64,000 nt of DNA from Coniella vitis. Taxonomy: Eukaryota; Ascomycota; Sordariomycetes; Diaporthales; Schizoparmaceae. The stretch covers positions 1,984,001-2,048,000 of the forward strand of contig WUJK01000005.1 of NCBI GenBank assembly GCA_011317545.1, written 5' to 3'. The position numbers and the translations under genes are program-made. The notes beneath the pieces are model-generated. The model had not been told where the DNA came from, did no database searches, and worked only from the letters and a program-made list of their open reading frames with translations. Below are positions 35,228 through 46,959 of this stretch, one piece after another. How positions within the stretch are numbered: the stretch's first letter is position 1; every line of letters begins with the position of its first letter.

Positions 35228-37258
35228 ATGACTCAAGCACACCAACAGCAGCAGTCAATGTCAGCAACTTCTTCCTCGTCATGTTGGGAGTGTCTCCGGC
35301 GGGAAGTGACCTGCGACGCGACACACCCAGCCTGCAGGCTCTGCATAGACAAGGGCCTGGTATGTCCCGGCTACGATAACCGCAAGCCCCTCCGTTGGCT
35401 CGTACCCGGTACCGTCACAGCTCGGCCTAGAAAGAAGAGAGAGAAGCAGGACCATTACAAGGACAAGCAGCTGGTCATACGAGGTAACATTGTGCAAAGG
35501 GTGCGTGCTGGCGGCACCAGCAGCGGAGGGCAACCTGGTGATAGGGGCCAATCCAGTAAGGAGCCAGCACTGGTCCAAGTCCAGGGCGAGAGACAGGGTG
35601 GCGCTACTACTCTTGTTGTGTATACTCTGTTGCTCTGTACCGTACAGTATTGAAACTTGAGCTTGACAACATGATCCAGGCTATTCAGTATTGTGAGTCC
35701 CAGTACCAGTACCTTGCCCTGTCTTTGACATTCCACGTTTAGCTTGTGCCAAAGATGTGTAGAAGAAGATATCTTCTTCACCTTACCTTACAAGAACAAC
35801 TGCGTAATAACTCACTCATCACACTTACATACGTACTTATACGCGCGAATACCCCAGGGAACACGGTCGCACTGTCACAGTACCAAGCAGTCAACAACCT
35901 CGCAGCCACCCCTTGGCTGGCTCCAATTCCCCTCGAGTCAGTCCGCTTATTTCCCAGCTCCATCATCCACACCTTTGTCTTCATGTCGCTTGGCCACCGC
36001 ATTTGCCAGTTTCCTGTGGTCGCTGATAGGGAGGCATTGCGGCTTCTGCGGGCGCGCATGTATGAACATCGAGGAAAGGCCATCCAGATTATCACTTCAG
36101 TGTTGCGGAAGGAGGCGCTGCAGACCAGTGACTATGCGTTGTCGATTGTGCTGATGTTGTTGTTCGGAGAGGTGAGTGATATGCGCGGTTGCTTTTGGCT
36201 TATAGGATGGGTCCAAGAAAGAGCTGACTTGTTTTTTTTTTTGCATTGTGTCATGTGTGATAAGTCTCGCCAATGTGCCTCGTCGACTTGGACGCAACAC
36301 TTTGAAGGAGCCAGCAGGATGATTAACCTGCGTGGGGGTTTGAAAGACTTGACCTTTCATCCATCGCTGCGGGATGTCCTCGGATACTTTTTGATGTGAG
36401 TAGAGTAATGATCTGTGTGGTGGCACTCGTACACCATCAATAGACACACTCACCGACAAAATCGTGTCCAGCATCGGTGTCATGGCCAACACGATGAGTC
36501 CGGCATCCAAACAACTCGCCATGACGAGCCAGTCCTCGCTCGTCGACACACTTGCGCGCTTCTACGGCGACGGCCTCTTTCCCGTCCTCCTCTGCCCACC
36601 CGAGCTCTTTCTCGAAATCATTCGCATCAACGACCTGCGCGCCGAGGCGTGCTTGGCCTTGTCCTCATCTTCACTGACTTCACCTTCCTCTGGTATATTA
36701 GTATCCTCACCTGAAAGCTTTAGACCCGCAGCCGAAGCTCTCCTCCAACGCGTCCTCGCGTATGACCCCCAGTCGTGGGCCGACGCGCACAAGGGCGCAG
36801 CGACCGATGGGCACGACCACGACGCCGAGTGGCTCCTCCTTGGCCGCATCTATCAGTCCGCCATCACACTCTACTGTGTCTCGTCGCTACAGAGCCTCTC
36901 GGTGCTGCCGCGGTTGCGGGACTCTGCTCCGATGCTCGTCCGTGGGGACCACCGAGCCCGCCTAGCCGCGGACCTGAAAGTAGCGCTGCGATCGTCTGAA
37001 ATCAAGATGTGGATGATGTGGCCGCTGGTTGTAGCAGGGCTCGAGGTAGCTGAAAGGGATGGTGGTGCGGTGGATGTGGTGCAATGGATGGCAAGAGAAG
37101 ACCTGAGGGAGTTTGTGGATACTGAGCTGTGTATAATGGCGAGGGCGCTGGGCACGCCGTTGCCGCTGTTGGCGAAGGAGAAGCTGGCTGCGTTTCGGAG
37201 GAGTGGGGGCGATGGGTGGGATGCGTGTTTTGATGGGCCTTTTGCATTTGTGACTTGA
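35228..37258 (+). CDS. Zn(II)2Cys6 transcription factor, exon model partly uncertain
   Basis: First in-frame ATG at 35228. The DNA-binding knuckle is CWECLRREVTC, then CRLCIDKGLVC, the six-Cys binuclear cluster of fungal regulators, followed by KPLRWLVPGTVTARPRKKR. A 50-bp intron (35598-35647) restores the frame to LKLELDNMIQAIQY. Between about 35,693 and 35,870 I could not settle the splicing; conserved sequence resumes at ATPWLAPIPLESVRLFPSS and FVFMSLGHRI. Further introns fit at 36172-36264 (in frame) and 36396-36471, giving EGASRMINLRGGL and GVMANTMSPASKQ. The last exon ends at 37258. The long C-terminal half is a fungal-specific regulatory domain (PF11951 type). The target is unknown; the divergent RTA1-like gene is a candidate. 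The messy segment may mean decay rather than odd splicing. Confidence 0.75.
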
Positions 37259-39751
37259 GCAGATACTCAAGTGATTGCGTTGTGAGCAGTAGACAAGATT
37301 GGAGGACTAGGTTACCCAAGCCATTACTATGTAGAGGAGGAACCCCCTAGGAACACTTTGCTTCGCCAAAGACCCCCTCTGTCAACTGGGAAGTGCGAGA
37401 AGAGTTCTCAAGATTACGGGGTCGGCGGTCTCCGCCAACGTCGTGCTGTTCACCCGGGGCCGTTCGCAACCATGGAAACGTGTGTCTTGGAACGGGCTGC
37501 GCCGAAGACCATTGTGGACACGCGGACCTCTTGGCTTCTCTGGTGGCGAGATGGCAAAACCCATGTCTCAGCTGCACATGCAGGGGCGACAGCTCTCGTT
37601 TTGTGCCATTGTGGTTACAGTATATCTGGTCTCTTATGGTTGTCGGCCTTAGCAAGACCATAGCGACGGATTGGTCGGGGTCGCGAGCCCGCAAACAAGC
37701 TTCGAATGAGCAAAGTTTACCCTTCAATCTGGCTCACTCATGGCCGTGGCGCCAGACGGAAGCTGTTGATGGGCTAATGGGGTATTTCGACTGTGACTAC
37801 CTGCCATCATCCTTTTAGTAGGACTTATATACTGTAGACTCTACGGCACTCCATCTAAGGACGCCGCGAGAACAAGGCGTATCAGAAAGTTCCTCACGGC
37901 CAAGGCGTAGCAGATATACCAACCCTTTCACTATGTATCTCATTGCTGCAATCTTCTGGGCTTCTCAATCCATCTGCCAGTACAGAATGGACAGCCAACT
38001 TGTAGCAGAGAAGGGTCTCCAAGAATTACCAAACAACAGAAAGAGTCGCTGCGCAAAACCAAGCGGGGGATGCCGTTGTCGGAACGCGTTGGCGTGAGAC
38101 CCCGTATTGATTCGCAAAAGGCATCAGCTGACAAGTCACCGTGGTACGGCTCATGTACCCCGGATTTCCAGGGGTGCGCTAGCGGCAGTATCGTACAGAA
38201 CATGTACCGGCAGTCCGGGGTCGTCTTTGAGTGGGGCTAGCTGATGTCATTTGGGAGCTAAAGAGTGTTGCTAGCGCTACATAGTACACATACTGACTTA
38301 GTACTTTCCAGTCCAGCGGCTGCGGGGTAGCTCTTTCGGGGGGGCGTAGGCTGAGGGAATCAAAAGGAACGGTACATAGTAGCCCTATAATGTTGCAGTG
38401 GGGGCTGATTGCAGTGGGGTTGCTCAGGAGGACCCTTTGCTATACTGATATTATCCAGAAATAACCGCAGTTTTGCATTGGCTATTGAGATTATTTTTTG
38501 GACCATACAGTGTTATGGTCAATTGATACACATGCAGACATGGTAGATTGGTGCAGCGGCAGAGAAAACACATAATAACACAGCACTCAGCAAGTACCTA
38601 CTTCTGGAAGGATAGTACATAGTCGGCAGGTATTGGACCCCTTGATCGCTTGTGTCAGGCCATTCCACAGCTGGTCGCGTGATGCATGCCCGGACATGAC
38701 ATGGTGCCAGCACAGGGAAAGCTACTTGAAGTGATGTAGACATCCTTTTCCTTTATTGTATCACACCAGGCAATCACCAAGAAGCGGACATTCGCATTCG
38801 GCAAACAGACTGAACGCACCGTGGAACGCAATGGTAACTCGCGCGTTGTTTGCTGAATGATAGGAAGAAAGAGCCAGTTTGGCACTTGCCCGGAGGAAAA
38901 CAGACCAGCTGACCAGTAGAATCTGCCAGATCAGCCCACAGCCTGCTAGGCAGGGTGACCCTTCCAGCTTCGCATGGCTCCTGCCCTAAGTTGAGGTGTA
39001 AAGTCCTACTACGTATAGTACATGCTGAAAGTATGAAATCAGAACGGTACGTATCCCGATAGGTGCAGGCCCCGGGCTGCGAGCATGGGCCCTTAGCTAT
39101 GCGACATGCCATCCCCACCGAGCATCACTCAATTGCCAGCTTCACGGCCCTGCCTGCTTGGCTCTTGTTCTTTTCCCCATCCCCCATCTTCTCTTATCAT
39201 CTTGTCCTCCACTGATCTCGTCTTCTTTTGAGCCTCTTTTCTTCCAGCTTCCCATCATCAATCCAATCCCACACAACTCTCTCAAGCCATCTCAGCCATC
39301 AGCCGCGCCCTCTTACATTTCCACCCACCCCAAACCATCACCGCGCAACTTTCTATTGTGCCCTATTGGCGTTATCTCCGTCTCATTGTAAGTGTTCCGT
39401 ACGCCAGGCAGTCTTTCGCAGGTCTGCTTGTTTATCGCTCTCTGTCTGCTGCCATTTCACCAACGTCCAGGCCCTCTTGAGCCCTCCACAGGATCAATCC
39501 CATTCAACTTGTCGTGTAGCGTTTGGAGATATCGTCCGCCTTGCCTTTTCTCCTTACGTGTTCCCTCATCCTACCTGTTCTACGGGTAGAGGCTCTCTAA
39601 GCCTTCTTTGGGGAGCTGCCGTAGGGGAACCCCGCACTAGCACGCGGCGATGCTAACTGGACAATAGACAAACGGCCCCCATCACACCCACCCAACTCTC
39701 TGTCTGTCCTCATACCCAAACCATAGCTCGTCCTTTCCCATCAACGTCAAG
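37259..39751. other. Long intergenic region (2.5 kb)
   Basis: Contains open frames on both strands near 37,350-37,820 without any family pattern. The recurrent 9-mer occurs three times (37325-37333, 38278-38286, 38373-38381). From 39,150 it turns CT-rich. A GTAAGT donor near 39,390 hints at a spliced 5' leader of the next gene. Confidence 0.45.
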
Positions 39752-40386
39752 AGTAAGTCGAAGTCCTTGTCAATTGTGACGACGGAGATCATGTGTAAAC
39801 AGAGCGAGAAGCTAACCTGCCATTATAGTGACTCGATCCCACAAGGTATGCAATGCATTGTAATGATAACCCAATTATACAATCAAGAGATGTCCTGTTA
39901 TACCACTGCATCCATCACATGTTGACCATGCATCTATCCAGTACAACGACAAGGACCATGCCGGCCTGGCCGATGGCACTGCTGCTGCAGAGGAGCACCT
40001 GCCACGCTTCTTTGCTAAACATGGCTTTGCTGGCGAGGACCCCAAGAAGATCAAGAAGAGCGGCGGTGGCAAGGGCAATTGGTAAGAATGATGACCTCTC
40101 AAGATCTTTCGATTTTGATATCCGCTAACCACTCAAGAAAAGGGGCAACCCTGGCGACGAAATCCTCGACGACCAGTTCAACTTTGCCAATGCCCGCCGT
40201 CGATCCAACTCGACTGGCTATGCCAACAACCTCTCAGACTTCAAGACCAAATTTGACCTCAATGAGGTCGAACCGGTTTTTGAGGAATCGCTTCATGGTC
40301 CTGGTGAGGAGGACCTAGCCAAGGTCGACTCGGCCTCCACCAGTGGAGGCTCCGTTGATGATGAGCACTCTGCCAAGAGCGTCTAA
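39752..40386 (+). CDS. Stf2-like protein (ATPase-stabilising factor family), 133 aa
   Basis: Coding exons: 39752 (the A of ATG only), 39829-39845, 39942-40081 and 40143-40386. The start codon is split: AAGA|GTAAGT at 39753 and TATAG|TGACTCG at 39829 join to ATG-ACT-CGA. The protein reads MTRSHKYNDKDHAGLADGTA, then HLPRFFAKHGF, then DPKKIKKSGGGKGNWGNPGDE and RRRSNSTG. Yeast Stf2 (MTR start, KKQGSGKGNWGKPGDE core) has the same pattern. Those proteins are small, hydrophilic and hydrophilin-like; they were first described with the F1F0-ATPase inhibitor and later linked to desiccation tolerance. The KSGGGKGNWGNPGDE core makes the family clear; the precise role in this fungus is not known. Confidence 0.88.
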
Positions 40387-40788
40387 AGTTCGCAGAAAAT
40401 GCGTCTTGGACACGATGAGGGCTGTCTATGACCTCCCATACAAGTTATTTGAGGGCACTCCATACCGTCTGACACAACACACTCATTGATGGTTGAACAG
40501 GGCTGCCTCGAAAGGTTGGCTGCTGCGGTGTAAAAGTTTGTCAAATGGCAGCTCTGTTCAACCCGACACGCCCTCATCGCACGATTTCCCCTCGTGTATT
40601 GCTCAGCAGGTAGCATCTTCCTGGTAGTAAATATGCTCACCAGGCTGTAAATTTAAGTTCTCCTTTTTTCTGTGCAGTGCCAGATACTTGCTTGACTGTT
40701 TGGGATTGTTCTTCTGGCATCTAATATTTCGACTGCTTCTTGGTTGGATACGTAATGAGACGTATCGGGTATCAGTAGTTGTAAGACT
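40387..40788. other. Convergent spacer Stf2-like / fmt1
   Basis: 400 bp tail-to-tail, no gene; 3' UTRs. Confidence 0.5.
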
Positions 40789-42465
40789 TTAAACAGCCAC
40801 CTGCGTGGCCATGACATCCAGTGCATATTCCAGGTTGGCAGCCTCCTGCATGGTCAAGTCGCGCTCCATGAAGCGAGCCAAAGCCTTGGGAGCCGATTTG
40901 CCCACAGCGCCCTCGTTCTTAATCTTTCTGAGTCTAATGGCTGTGTACTGGTCGACTCCTGACCTATGCACAAGTTGGACTTGGCCCTCGACGAGCTGGT
41001 ACGGCACCCTGATGGGTATCACCACACTCTCTTGCTCCACCAGAACCGGCACTCTAAACGACTTGGACCCTCTGCTGTCGTCGAGAACCATCGAGAACAA
41101 AATGTTCGCCACGTCCTGCGGCAGTTCCTCGCGCTTTTCTCCCTCACTCAAGCTCAGCGTGCCCTGCGCCCGCGCCCGTTTGAGCTCCACAATCCGCAAG
41201 ACAGCCTCGCGCAGCACCTCGGGGCACGGCACGGCCTCCACATCCTCCAAGATCAGCCGCTCCTCACGCGGAGCCTGGACCGTGTGCGCGTGCGTCCACA
41301 GACCCGTCACTTTCCCCGCCGTCACCGGGTGGAACCCGACGGCGCGGAACCGCCGCGCTAGATCCCGCGCCGTCCACTGGCCTGCTGGGTAGAGATCCTC
41401 GTCGTTGGCTGCCCAGGCGGTGCTCGCCCAATCGATGCACGCGTCGGCTTTTGTGATCTTGGGCGCGGCGCGTATCCCGCCCTTTACCTGGACGCCGCCT
41501 TTGCTGCCATCGCCGCCGCCGGGGGACAACACAGTAGCCAGGCTCCGGGGCACAAAAAGGTGGCTTTTGAGCGTCTCGGGGCCGAGCGTCGGTCGGTGGG
41601 GCGGCACGTGTAGATCGGCCTGCAAGGCCTCGGTGAGGAGCGTGGCGCCCTCGCGGCCGAGCAGCTCGAGCAGCTCAGGGGTGGTGGCGTTTTCAGGCAT
41701 GACCAGGCCTGGCGGCGGGGTCTGCGCGATGATGTGGCCCCGGTCGTACTCTGTGGGGTGCAGGGTCTGGAGCGTGACGCCTGTGCAGGGCCGGCGGGCG
41801 AGGATGGACCATTGCACGGGAGCCGGGCCGCGCAGGTCGGGCAGCAGGGAGGGATGGATGTTGAGGCCGCCGTAGAGGAGGCTGTTGAGGATGCGGGGCG
41901 GGACAAAGAGGCCAAAAGAGACGGCGATGAGGAGGTTGAACGTGGAATACGGCCTGTGTGGCAAGGAGGAGATTGGATGGGGGAAGATGGTCTTGACGCC
42001 GGTTTTGGGGTGTGTGACACGGCCTGGCAAGGGCAACTCCCAACCTGTGAAGGTGTCGCGCTGGTGCAAGGGCAAGGAGAGGGACTCGGCGAGGTGGAAG
42101 AGGGGTCCCACGGCGACGCGCTTGAGGCCGCGGCCTGCGGGTTTTCCGGGGCGGACCAGGACGTCGATGGACTCGATGAGGAAAGGGTTGGCCTTGTGCA
42201 GGGCGTGCAGGGCCGAGAGAGAGGCGCAGCTGAAGTTGTCGGAGCCGCAAAAGAGGATGCGGAGGGGTTCGGATTCTTGGCCGGTGGGTTTGATGGGTGT
42301 ACTTGATTTCGCGCTGGTGGTGGAAAAGGTGGATTCATGGCGAAGTGGGAGGATCGGGGTACATGGTTTGGTGGTGGCACAGGCCAGGAAACGCAATCTG
42401 GTACGTGCTCGTTGCCTGGACGATAATTTGCCTATTGGAGGGTGGCGCACTGTTGAGAGTAGCAT
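40789..42465 (-). CDS. fmt1: Methionyl-tRNA formyltransferase, mitochondrial, 558 aa
   Basis: Uninterrupted frame on the minus strand from ATG 42465. The enzyme formylates initiator Met-tRNA with 10-formyl-THF for mitochondrial translation. The first 65 residues are Arg/Ser/Thr-rich without acids (RQRARTRLRFLACATTKP, RHESTFSTTSAKSS), as in a mitochondrial presequence. The catalytic domain begins at RILFCGSDNFSCASL. The signature LNIHPSLLPDLRGPAPVQWSI is at about residues 200-220, matching the GART/Fmt pattern with its His. RGHIIAQTPP follows. The C-terminal domain (TKADACIDWASTAWAANDED, FHPVTAGKVTGLWTHAH) is complete. At 558 aa it is longer than bacterial Fmt (about 315) because of fungal inserts and tail. 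It is the last intact gene before the RIPed block. Confidence 0.9.
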   Translation of the reverse strand: MLLSTVRHPPIGKLSSRQRARTRLRFLACATTKPCTPILPLRHESTFSTTSAKSSTPIKPTGQESEPLRILFCGSDNFSCASLSALHALHKANPFLIESIDVLVRPGKPAGRGLKRVAVGPLFHLAESLSLPLHQRDTFTGWELPLPGRVTHPKTGVKTIFPHPISSLPHRPYSTFNLLIAVSFGLFVPPRILNSLLYGGLNIHPSLLPDLRGPAPVQWSILARRPCTGVTLQTLHPTEYDRGHIIAQTPPPGLVMPENATTPELLELLGREGATLLTEALQADLHVPPHRPTLGPETLKSHLFVPRSLATVLSPGGGDGSKGGVQVKGGIRAAPKITKADACIDWASTAWAANDEDLYPAGQWTARDLARRFRAVGFHPVTAGKVTGLWTHAHTVQAPREERLILEDVEAVPCPEVLREAVLRIVELKRARAQGTLSLSEGEKREELPQDVANILFSMVLDDSRGSKSFRVPVLVEQESVVIPIRVPYQLVEGQVQLVHRSGVDQYTAIRLRKIKNEGAVGKSAPKALARFMERDLTMQEAANLEYALDVMATQVAV

Positions 42466-43200
42466 CGTCGTCGTCGTGAAGGGTGGCCGGCGGTTGGTGG
42501 TTGGTGGTGAGATACTCGGTCAATGGGATTTACAACGCTCATCACAGTCTTACTGCTAGCCTAGTAGTGGCAAGGTGTGAATTTGAAACGAGAGTATTTG
42601 GTCGGCTAAATTTGTACAAATGAACAAGTTGTCGGTAATCAGACTGTTTTCTTGTCAGGATGGGACGATGATTGATGGGTGAGGTGGTGGATGAGTTGCC
42701 CAGATGTAAAACATTTTGAGGTTGATATTCTTGATTAGTGCATATTCAATTTGATTACAGTGGTACTAGCGGCCAATATTGAAGGTTATGCTTTTATCGG
42801 TGATCAAGAAATAGAAACCACACCAGCACTCGGTTTCGATTCTGTTTGTAGCGTATAAGCTGTGGATATGTAAGGTATCCTTTTCCTTTCTAGAAACCCT
42901 CAAATCTCTGAAATATCAATGCTCAGAGTCAAGAGCAATTTCCACCAGGTTAATTCGCATAGTACATATTGTCAGCTGAAACTATTGGACTCGCTCAATT
43001 TTGATCCACGTACTTGGCCGAAATTCAACGAAAATCTAGGCTTAAAATTCTGCATTTATATCTCATAGTGACAAAGGGAATACTTCGTGAAAAATTTATT
43101 TCCGAATATAGAATCGACCGGGAACGATCGTTGCTTTTATTTAATTATTTCTTCGGAGGAAGAATATGAAAATATAACTCTGCTAAGATAGAATTTTTTA
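42466..43200. other. Transition from gene-bearing DNA to RIPed block
   Basis: Normal CpA/TpG content at the left, increasingly AT-rich toward 43,200. fmt1 promoter presumably at the left end. No gene seen. Confidence 0.45.
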
Positions 43201-43984
43201 ACGCAAATCTAAGATAGGCAAATATCCTAATCTATATACTATAGCTTAGTATCTATAAAGTCCGGTTAAGGCGTTAGTATATATAACTAAAACAGCCCGT
43301 AAAACCTATAGTAGCCCTAACTAATTATTAATAGCGCTACCTATATTAGCTATAAATTGCAATATTTATATATATTTAACTATTAGTATTTACGCCTATA
43401 AGCTTTTTAAATCGCTTATATCCACTATAAATAAATCGCCCGTATCTACTATAAATATTCTTTACTAATATAATCTACTCTTTAATCTATTATAATTACT
43501 AAGTTTATTCCTAAGCCTCTATAAATCTCTATAAATCCCTTACCTATTATAGCTTTATAAAGTTTATAATACTAGTTTTATAAAGTTTACGGTATCTTTA
43601 TTCGATTCTACCCCTAATACCTCCTCGATAACGCTATATAAGGCCGGTTCGGTCCTCTAAATCCTCCTTTTATAATATATACCGTTATTAGTATCCTACT
43701 TCTAACTTTCCTTTATAGAGAAACGGTATACCTTATTTAACCTATAAGTCTTATAAAGATATACGACTCCGATAGTAACCTATAACTCCTATATAACCGC
43801 CGGAACTTTTAATATTACCTAATTTATAGTTATAAAATAAACCCTTTATATAGCTATAGAATAAACCGCTTATATAACGAGAATTATAGTCCCGCCGGAG
43901 CGGTTTATAGAATTTATAGCTTTTATAAATCGGTAACCCTAAGGGCTAGATTCTAATAATATTAGTAGAAATAGAACCTATCTA

Positions 43985-46320
43985 TAATCTAGGACCTATA
44001 GATATTATATATAATTATTATAATACTTTATATTAGAAAGACGAACGGCTAACTATAAGTATTATATATTAGTCGAATATTCCGTAAATTCTATTAATAT
44101 ATTTATAACGATTATTATTACGGGATCCTAAGTTTAGTAAATATTATAATTAAGGTAATATTATTCTTCCTCTCTTTATATTAATTCCGAGGTTCTTACT
44201 ATAATTACTCCGTAGCGATACTTTAGAATCTATAAACTTTCGGAAGTATATACGAGAATATAATAATACTTTCGCCTTTATATCGATATCTAGGAAAGAA
44301 GTACGGTATAATCTATATATTAGCTATATTAATTATTAGATTTAAAGTACTCTTTATTACTATTATAGCCCGTTATAACCGTAAGGGATCTTTACTCCGT
44401 AGTTTATATAGCTCTACTTTTTTAATCCGCTAATTACTACGGAACTATATAGTATATAGAATAAAAACTTAAGGTTTATAGTACTTTAGGATATTACGGA
44501 GTATCTATAGTATAATAATCGGTTTATTTTAATATATTTTACCGCTTATAAGAGATTATTATAAAGCTATTATATTTACTAACGGATCTTACTTAACTTA
44601 TAAATATAATTAATTATCGAAGAAGGTACTAATTACCGCCGATTTAACCTACCTATTATAAATAAGATTATTATTATTATTCCTATAAAGTATAAAGAGG
44701 CTTTTTTTCGTAATATTATTCTAGCCGAAAGATCCGCTATAGGAGTTTTTAACCTTCGCTTTATTACTATCTCCTTAACTTATCCGGTATATCTACCCCT
44801 TATATATCCTCTACTATTCCCTTATAGTAATACGGGTTTTTATTAGGCTTTACGGTTATATAATTTATAGGATTAGGGTAAAAAACGGGATAGAATCGGC
44901 TAGCGAGATTATTACCGTTATATTCTATATTTTAGGGTATAATAGCTTTATATCCTATTTCGGTTTTAAAGGCTTTTTTAATAGTTTTTAGTCGATCTTT
45001 AAGCTTATAATAACTAGTAAAAGCTATAATAGTTTAAGCTTAATTAATATAAGATTTAGGTAAACCTATATAATAGGCTAATAGATTAGCTATAAAATAA
45101 TAATAGAGATACTATTAACGTTAGTAGGTATATTATTCTTCTTATAATTTATATAAACGGTATTCGGTTTATTTAGTAATATTATTAAGATATAATTATA
45201 ATTATATATATATTTAGCCTTTTAGTTTTCTTTATTATAATAATTATAAATCCTAACTAGCTAGAGATTACCTATAAGCTAAGCGCCGGAGAAAATATTA
45301 TAAACCGATCCGATATTATAAATAGGGTTTTTTATTTAAAGTTTATTACCTTAATTAATAAGCTTTATAGCGGTATTTTCGGTAGCTATACGGGTATTAT
45401 CTAGACTATAGAGTTCTAAAAAAAAGGGTTACTATATAAATATATCCTATTATTCCTTTCCGATATTATAGCTTCCTTATATTAATCTCCCGAAAATATT
45501 AATCGAATTATTCGAGCTAAGATTCCTACCCCCGATAAGGACCTAGATAGACTTTTATAGGATCTTATTATTATAATAATAATATATATACCCTATAGTT
45601 TATAAAATCCTATTAATCTTTATATATACCTACTTATACTAGGAAAGGTACCGAAATACTCGAAACGATTTCTAAAGGCTTTTACTAAAGAAATAATTAT
45701 ACCTAGAGATAGCTATCCGATATATTAATATTATAATAATAATATCTCGGTCGAGAAAATTATAAATAATATTAAACTTTAGGTTAATAACCGTTAGGTT
45801 ATCCCGTATAATCTATATCTTTACTAAAAGTATTAAGCTTATATTAATATTAAGATCTATATAAATATTAAAGCCGTTAAATATATATATAAATATATTT
45901 ATAAAGGTATAGATTTAATAACGATCTTACTCCGTAACGAAAACGGTAATATTAACGAGATTATATATTATTTATAATACCGATATATTAGTCCTATAAA
46001 GGCTATTATATAGCTATTTAAGTTTCTTATTTATAAGGAGTATCCGCTAGTTATTTAGCTACTCGTATATTTCGAAAATTAATAACCGGTCTTTTTTCGG
46101 ACCGATCTAGCGGTATTAGAGCTTAATACTCTTATATAACGGTTAAAGTTAGAGCTTATAAGTTAGTTTAAATATAATTCGGTAAACTTAAGCGCTATAA
46201 ATACTTTCTATATCGATTTCCCCTAATAATATATTTAGTAAAAAAGTTTATAAAGCTAGAAACCCCGTTAATATAATATAGCTTTAGGTTATATAAATTT
46301 TATACCTCCTATTATAGGAG
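43985..46320 (+). pseudogene. Helitron Rep-helicase, first part (N-terminal and Rep domains)
   Basis: Degenerate frame with many TAG/TAA at Trp and Gln positions. The Helitron-like N domain is near 43,985-44,310. The HUH-type Rep segment lies near 45,400-45,650, where the metal-binding His-x-His (GLPHxH in active relatives) now reads GLLYKY (45426-45443), i.e. both His to Tyr by CA to TA change. The RYISPIKA segment and ESP-like region follow before the Gypsy insertion at 46,321. Confidence 0.8.
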
Positions 46321-46325
46321 AAGCG
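46321..46325. repeat. Target-site duplication AAGCG, left (Gypsy copy 1)
   Basis: AAGCG here and again at 53587-53591 directly flank the two LTR ends. Both lie within Helitron coding sequence that rejoins across the insertion. Confidence 0.85.
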
Positions 46326-46664
46326 TATAAACGGGTATTAAGAGAGCGTTCGCAGTTTCGATCCTAATTTCTATTATTAACTAACTTAAGGAGAGAAGTA
46401 AGAATAGTATCTATATAGCGGCACGAGAGCTGCTCTTAAGTAGCTCTTACGTTTAGGATCTACCCGTAGATAGAGTTTTCTATAGGTCTACCGTCGATAC
46501 GGGTCCTCTTATCGATAATCTTTTATACGGCTTATAAGCTGCTTAGGAGACGCTCTTATTTAACGCTTATATAATGCTAGTCTCTAGACGAGAAGGGAAT
46601 ATACTAACTAAGGCTTCGTACCCTAGTATACCGAAGCTATATATTTACCCGTAGGCCTATAATA
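46326..46664 (-). repeat. 3' LTR of Gypsy copy 1 (339 bp)
   Basis: Begins TATAAACGGG and ends CCTATAATA on the + strand, i.e. mutated TGT...ACA ends. Nearly the same length and sequence as 53248-53586, apart from C/T and G/A differences. Confidence 0.9.
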
Positions 46665-46678
46665 TTACCCCCCTGCTT
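46665..46678 (-). other. Polypurine tract of Gypsy copy 1
   Basis: Minus-strand AAGCAGGGGGGTAA abuts the LTR, the normal place for second-strand priming. It fixes the element's orientation. Confidence 0.8.
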
Positions 46679-46959
46679 AAGCCGAACGCCCTCCTATAGA
46701 GCCGTATATAATATAATAGCTACCTGAAAAGTATAACGATATAACGCCGCTACGCCCGCTTACCCTATTAAAGGAGCCTTATCCTCGTACCTAGCGAGTA
46801 TAAAAGGAGTCTTATATCCGCGGAGCTCCCTTTAACCTAGCTTTCGGTAAATCTATAAGTTCTACCGCCTATTATTTATTAATAGAATAATAATAACGCC
46901 TTTAACTTAATAGGCGGTTATAAACGCGATATCTTTACTCTTAGAGCCTCGAAAAAGTA

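Noticed and set aside
35169..37258. Secondary-metabolite cluster around the Zn2Cys6 gene
   Set aside because: No synthase, oxygenase or transferase gene lies within the surrounding region; neighbours are housekeeping genes.
37347..37818. Overlapping frames on both strands
   Set aside because: No motif, and the frames conflict with each other. Probably GC-rich spacer.
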